Positions 63,501-64,000 of a DNA stretch of 64,000 bases are shown here, piece after piece. Numbering within the stretch: position 1 is the first letter of the stretch; the number at the start of each line of letters is the position of its first letter. The stretch is from Trichosphaerium sp. ATCC 40318 (taxonomy: Eukaryota > Discosea > Flabellinia > Trichosidae), in NCBI GenBank assembly GCA_038496445.1, contig JALMLS010000361.1, positions 124,001 through 188,000 of the forward strand, written 5' to 3'. The position numbers were made by a program, and so were the translations under genes. Below the pieces are notes generated by a model. It did not search any database. It saw nothing but the letters and a program-made list of their open reading frames with translations, and was not told the DNA's origin.

Positions 63501-64000
63501 TAAATACACTCTGAATTATTGGTATTCTGTACAATGGCAACGACTCCTAAAGTTCTTTGTAAACGCCACAAATGGGAAAAAGGAAAAAGATGTACCTTTA
63601 CTAGAGGAGTGTTTAAAGCAGTGATACGAAGTATATAATCATCAATTGAAGATAAGTTCACGGTATTTGCCCAAGGACTCTTTTGAGCTCTGGCGTAAAG
63701 TGCTTGTTTAACCTCCCCCACACGCATTGTTCCAATACAGTGAATTTGAACAGCTAACTTGTTGTTGCCGCTAAAGAAATTGTTAAACATCATACTAAGG
63801 CACTCATGTATATTAACTTACTGCGCAATGTAGTTTGTTGATATATAGTCCTTTCTATTAAGCCCCAAGCTACGGACAGGTGGTACAAATACACGTGCTG
63901 TTTTGTCTGTAGCTCTTTGACGACTGGATGTGTATTTTTTTCCTTTGCGTGTAGACTTTATTTTCAATTTGAGAGTAGCATAAAACGTCTCCCGTGACTC
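57568..64000 (-). CDS. Class I-type phosphatidylinositol 3-kinase catalytic subunit, N-terminus cut off
   Basis: Lipid kinase downstream of Ras. In order on the minus strand: at the edge a p85-binding-like ubiquitin fold (LAVQIHCIGTMRVGEVKQAL, about 63750); the start of the Ras-binding domain (LFAIEIVYPDGSYKK and LTAGALRDYAF, about 63160-62980); a long low-complexity, Ser- and Lys/Arg-rich insertion (62950-61150); the end of the RBD (ANDFILKVSGKLEFL, about 61100-61000); C2 (FKFSIRVLDAIS, about 60650); the helical PIK domain (59866-59289); and the kinase with AIYKAGDDLRQD, GLADRHNDNIM and HIDFGHILG. The stop is at 57568. More than twenty introns. The activation loop after DFGHILG lacks the basic KRER-type stretch usual in class I. 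It resembles Dictyostelium PI3Ks in its large disordered insertion. Confidence 0.85.

Overview
The window is nuclear DNA of a unicellular eukaryote. Nearly every gene is split by short introns (about 28 to 165 nt) with GT-AG ends, a frequent GTACG/GTATG donor and often a TACTAAC-like branch point. Genes are packed tail to tail or head to head with gaps of 80 to 450 bp, and the base composition is AT-rich (judged by eye). The gene set suggests an amoebozoan or another lineage near the animal/fungal side: a class I-type PI3-kinase with Ras-binding domain, a DH-PH RhoGEF, a Ras GTPase, a fungal-type Zn2Cys6 transcription factor, ZFC3H1, and a mucin-like membrane protein. This placement is inference. 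I saw no CRISPR array, intact transposon, rRNA or convincing tRNA.

Layout. 0-14 kb: 3' part of RPA1 (+), a Ras-family GTPase (-), a mucin-like surface protein (-), serine palmitoyltransferase LCB1 (+) and a large ZFC3H1-type exosome-adaptor protein (+). 14.8-16.1 kb: 40S ribosomal protein SA. 16.4-17.9 kb: a poorly resolved stretch of short or broken genes, one resembling the C-terminus of an FkbM methyltransferase. 18-23.4 kb: RhoGEF (-) and an Ariadne RBR ubiquitin ligase (+) from a shared upstream region. 23.9-31.5 kb: a minus-strand run with a small secreted protein, a small membrane protein, an atypical SDR, an isopenicillin-N-synthase-like dioxygenase, an EF-hand protein and MON1. 31.7-46.5 kb: AFG1 ATPase, a repeat protein with a restriction-endonuclease-like C-terminus, an SRPBCC/START-like protein, RNF121-type ligase, LEO1, ribonucleotide reductase small subunit, an ApaH-like phosphatase and a Zn2Cys6 factor. 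46.5-47.9 kb: gene-poor, with a duplicated palindrome. 47.9-64 kb: a small membrane protein, a beta-repeat protein with a His-rich tail, a secreted MRH-domain protein, the YME1 i-AAA protease, a D-2-hydroxyacid dehydrogenase, an unknown protein, and a class I PI3-kinase running off the right edge.

Most genes are housekeeping: replication and dNTP supply (RPA1, RNR2), transcription and RNA fate (LEO1, ZFC3H1), ribosome, sphingolipid synthesis, mitochondrial quality control (YME1, AFG1), ubiquitin ligases and endosome fusion (MON1). Small-GTPase/phosphoinositide signalling is also represented (Ras, RhoGEF, PI3K). They do not form one pathway. The least described elements are the repeat plus nuclease-like protein at 33.7-35.6 kb, the Ras protein with unusual residues at positions 12 and 61, and the PI3K with a large insertion in its Ras-binding domain. 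Gene spans include introns. Junctions were set by hand from reading frame and family alignment, so individual exon ends can be off.
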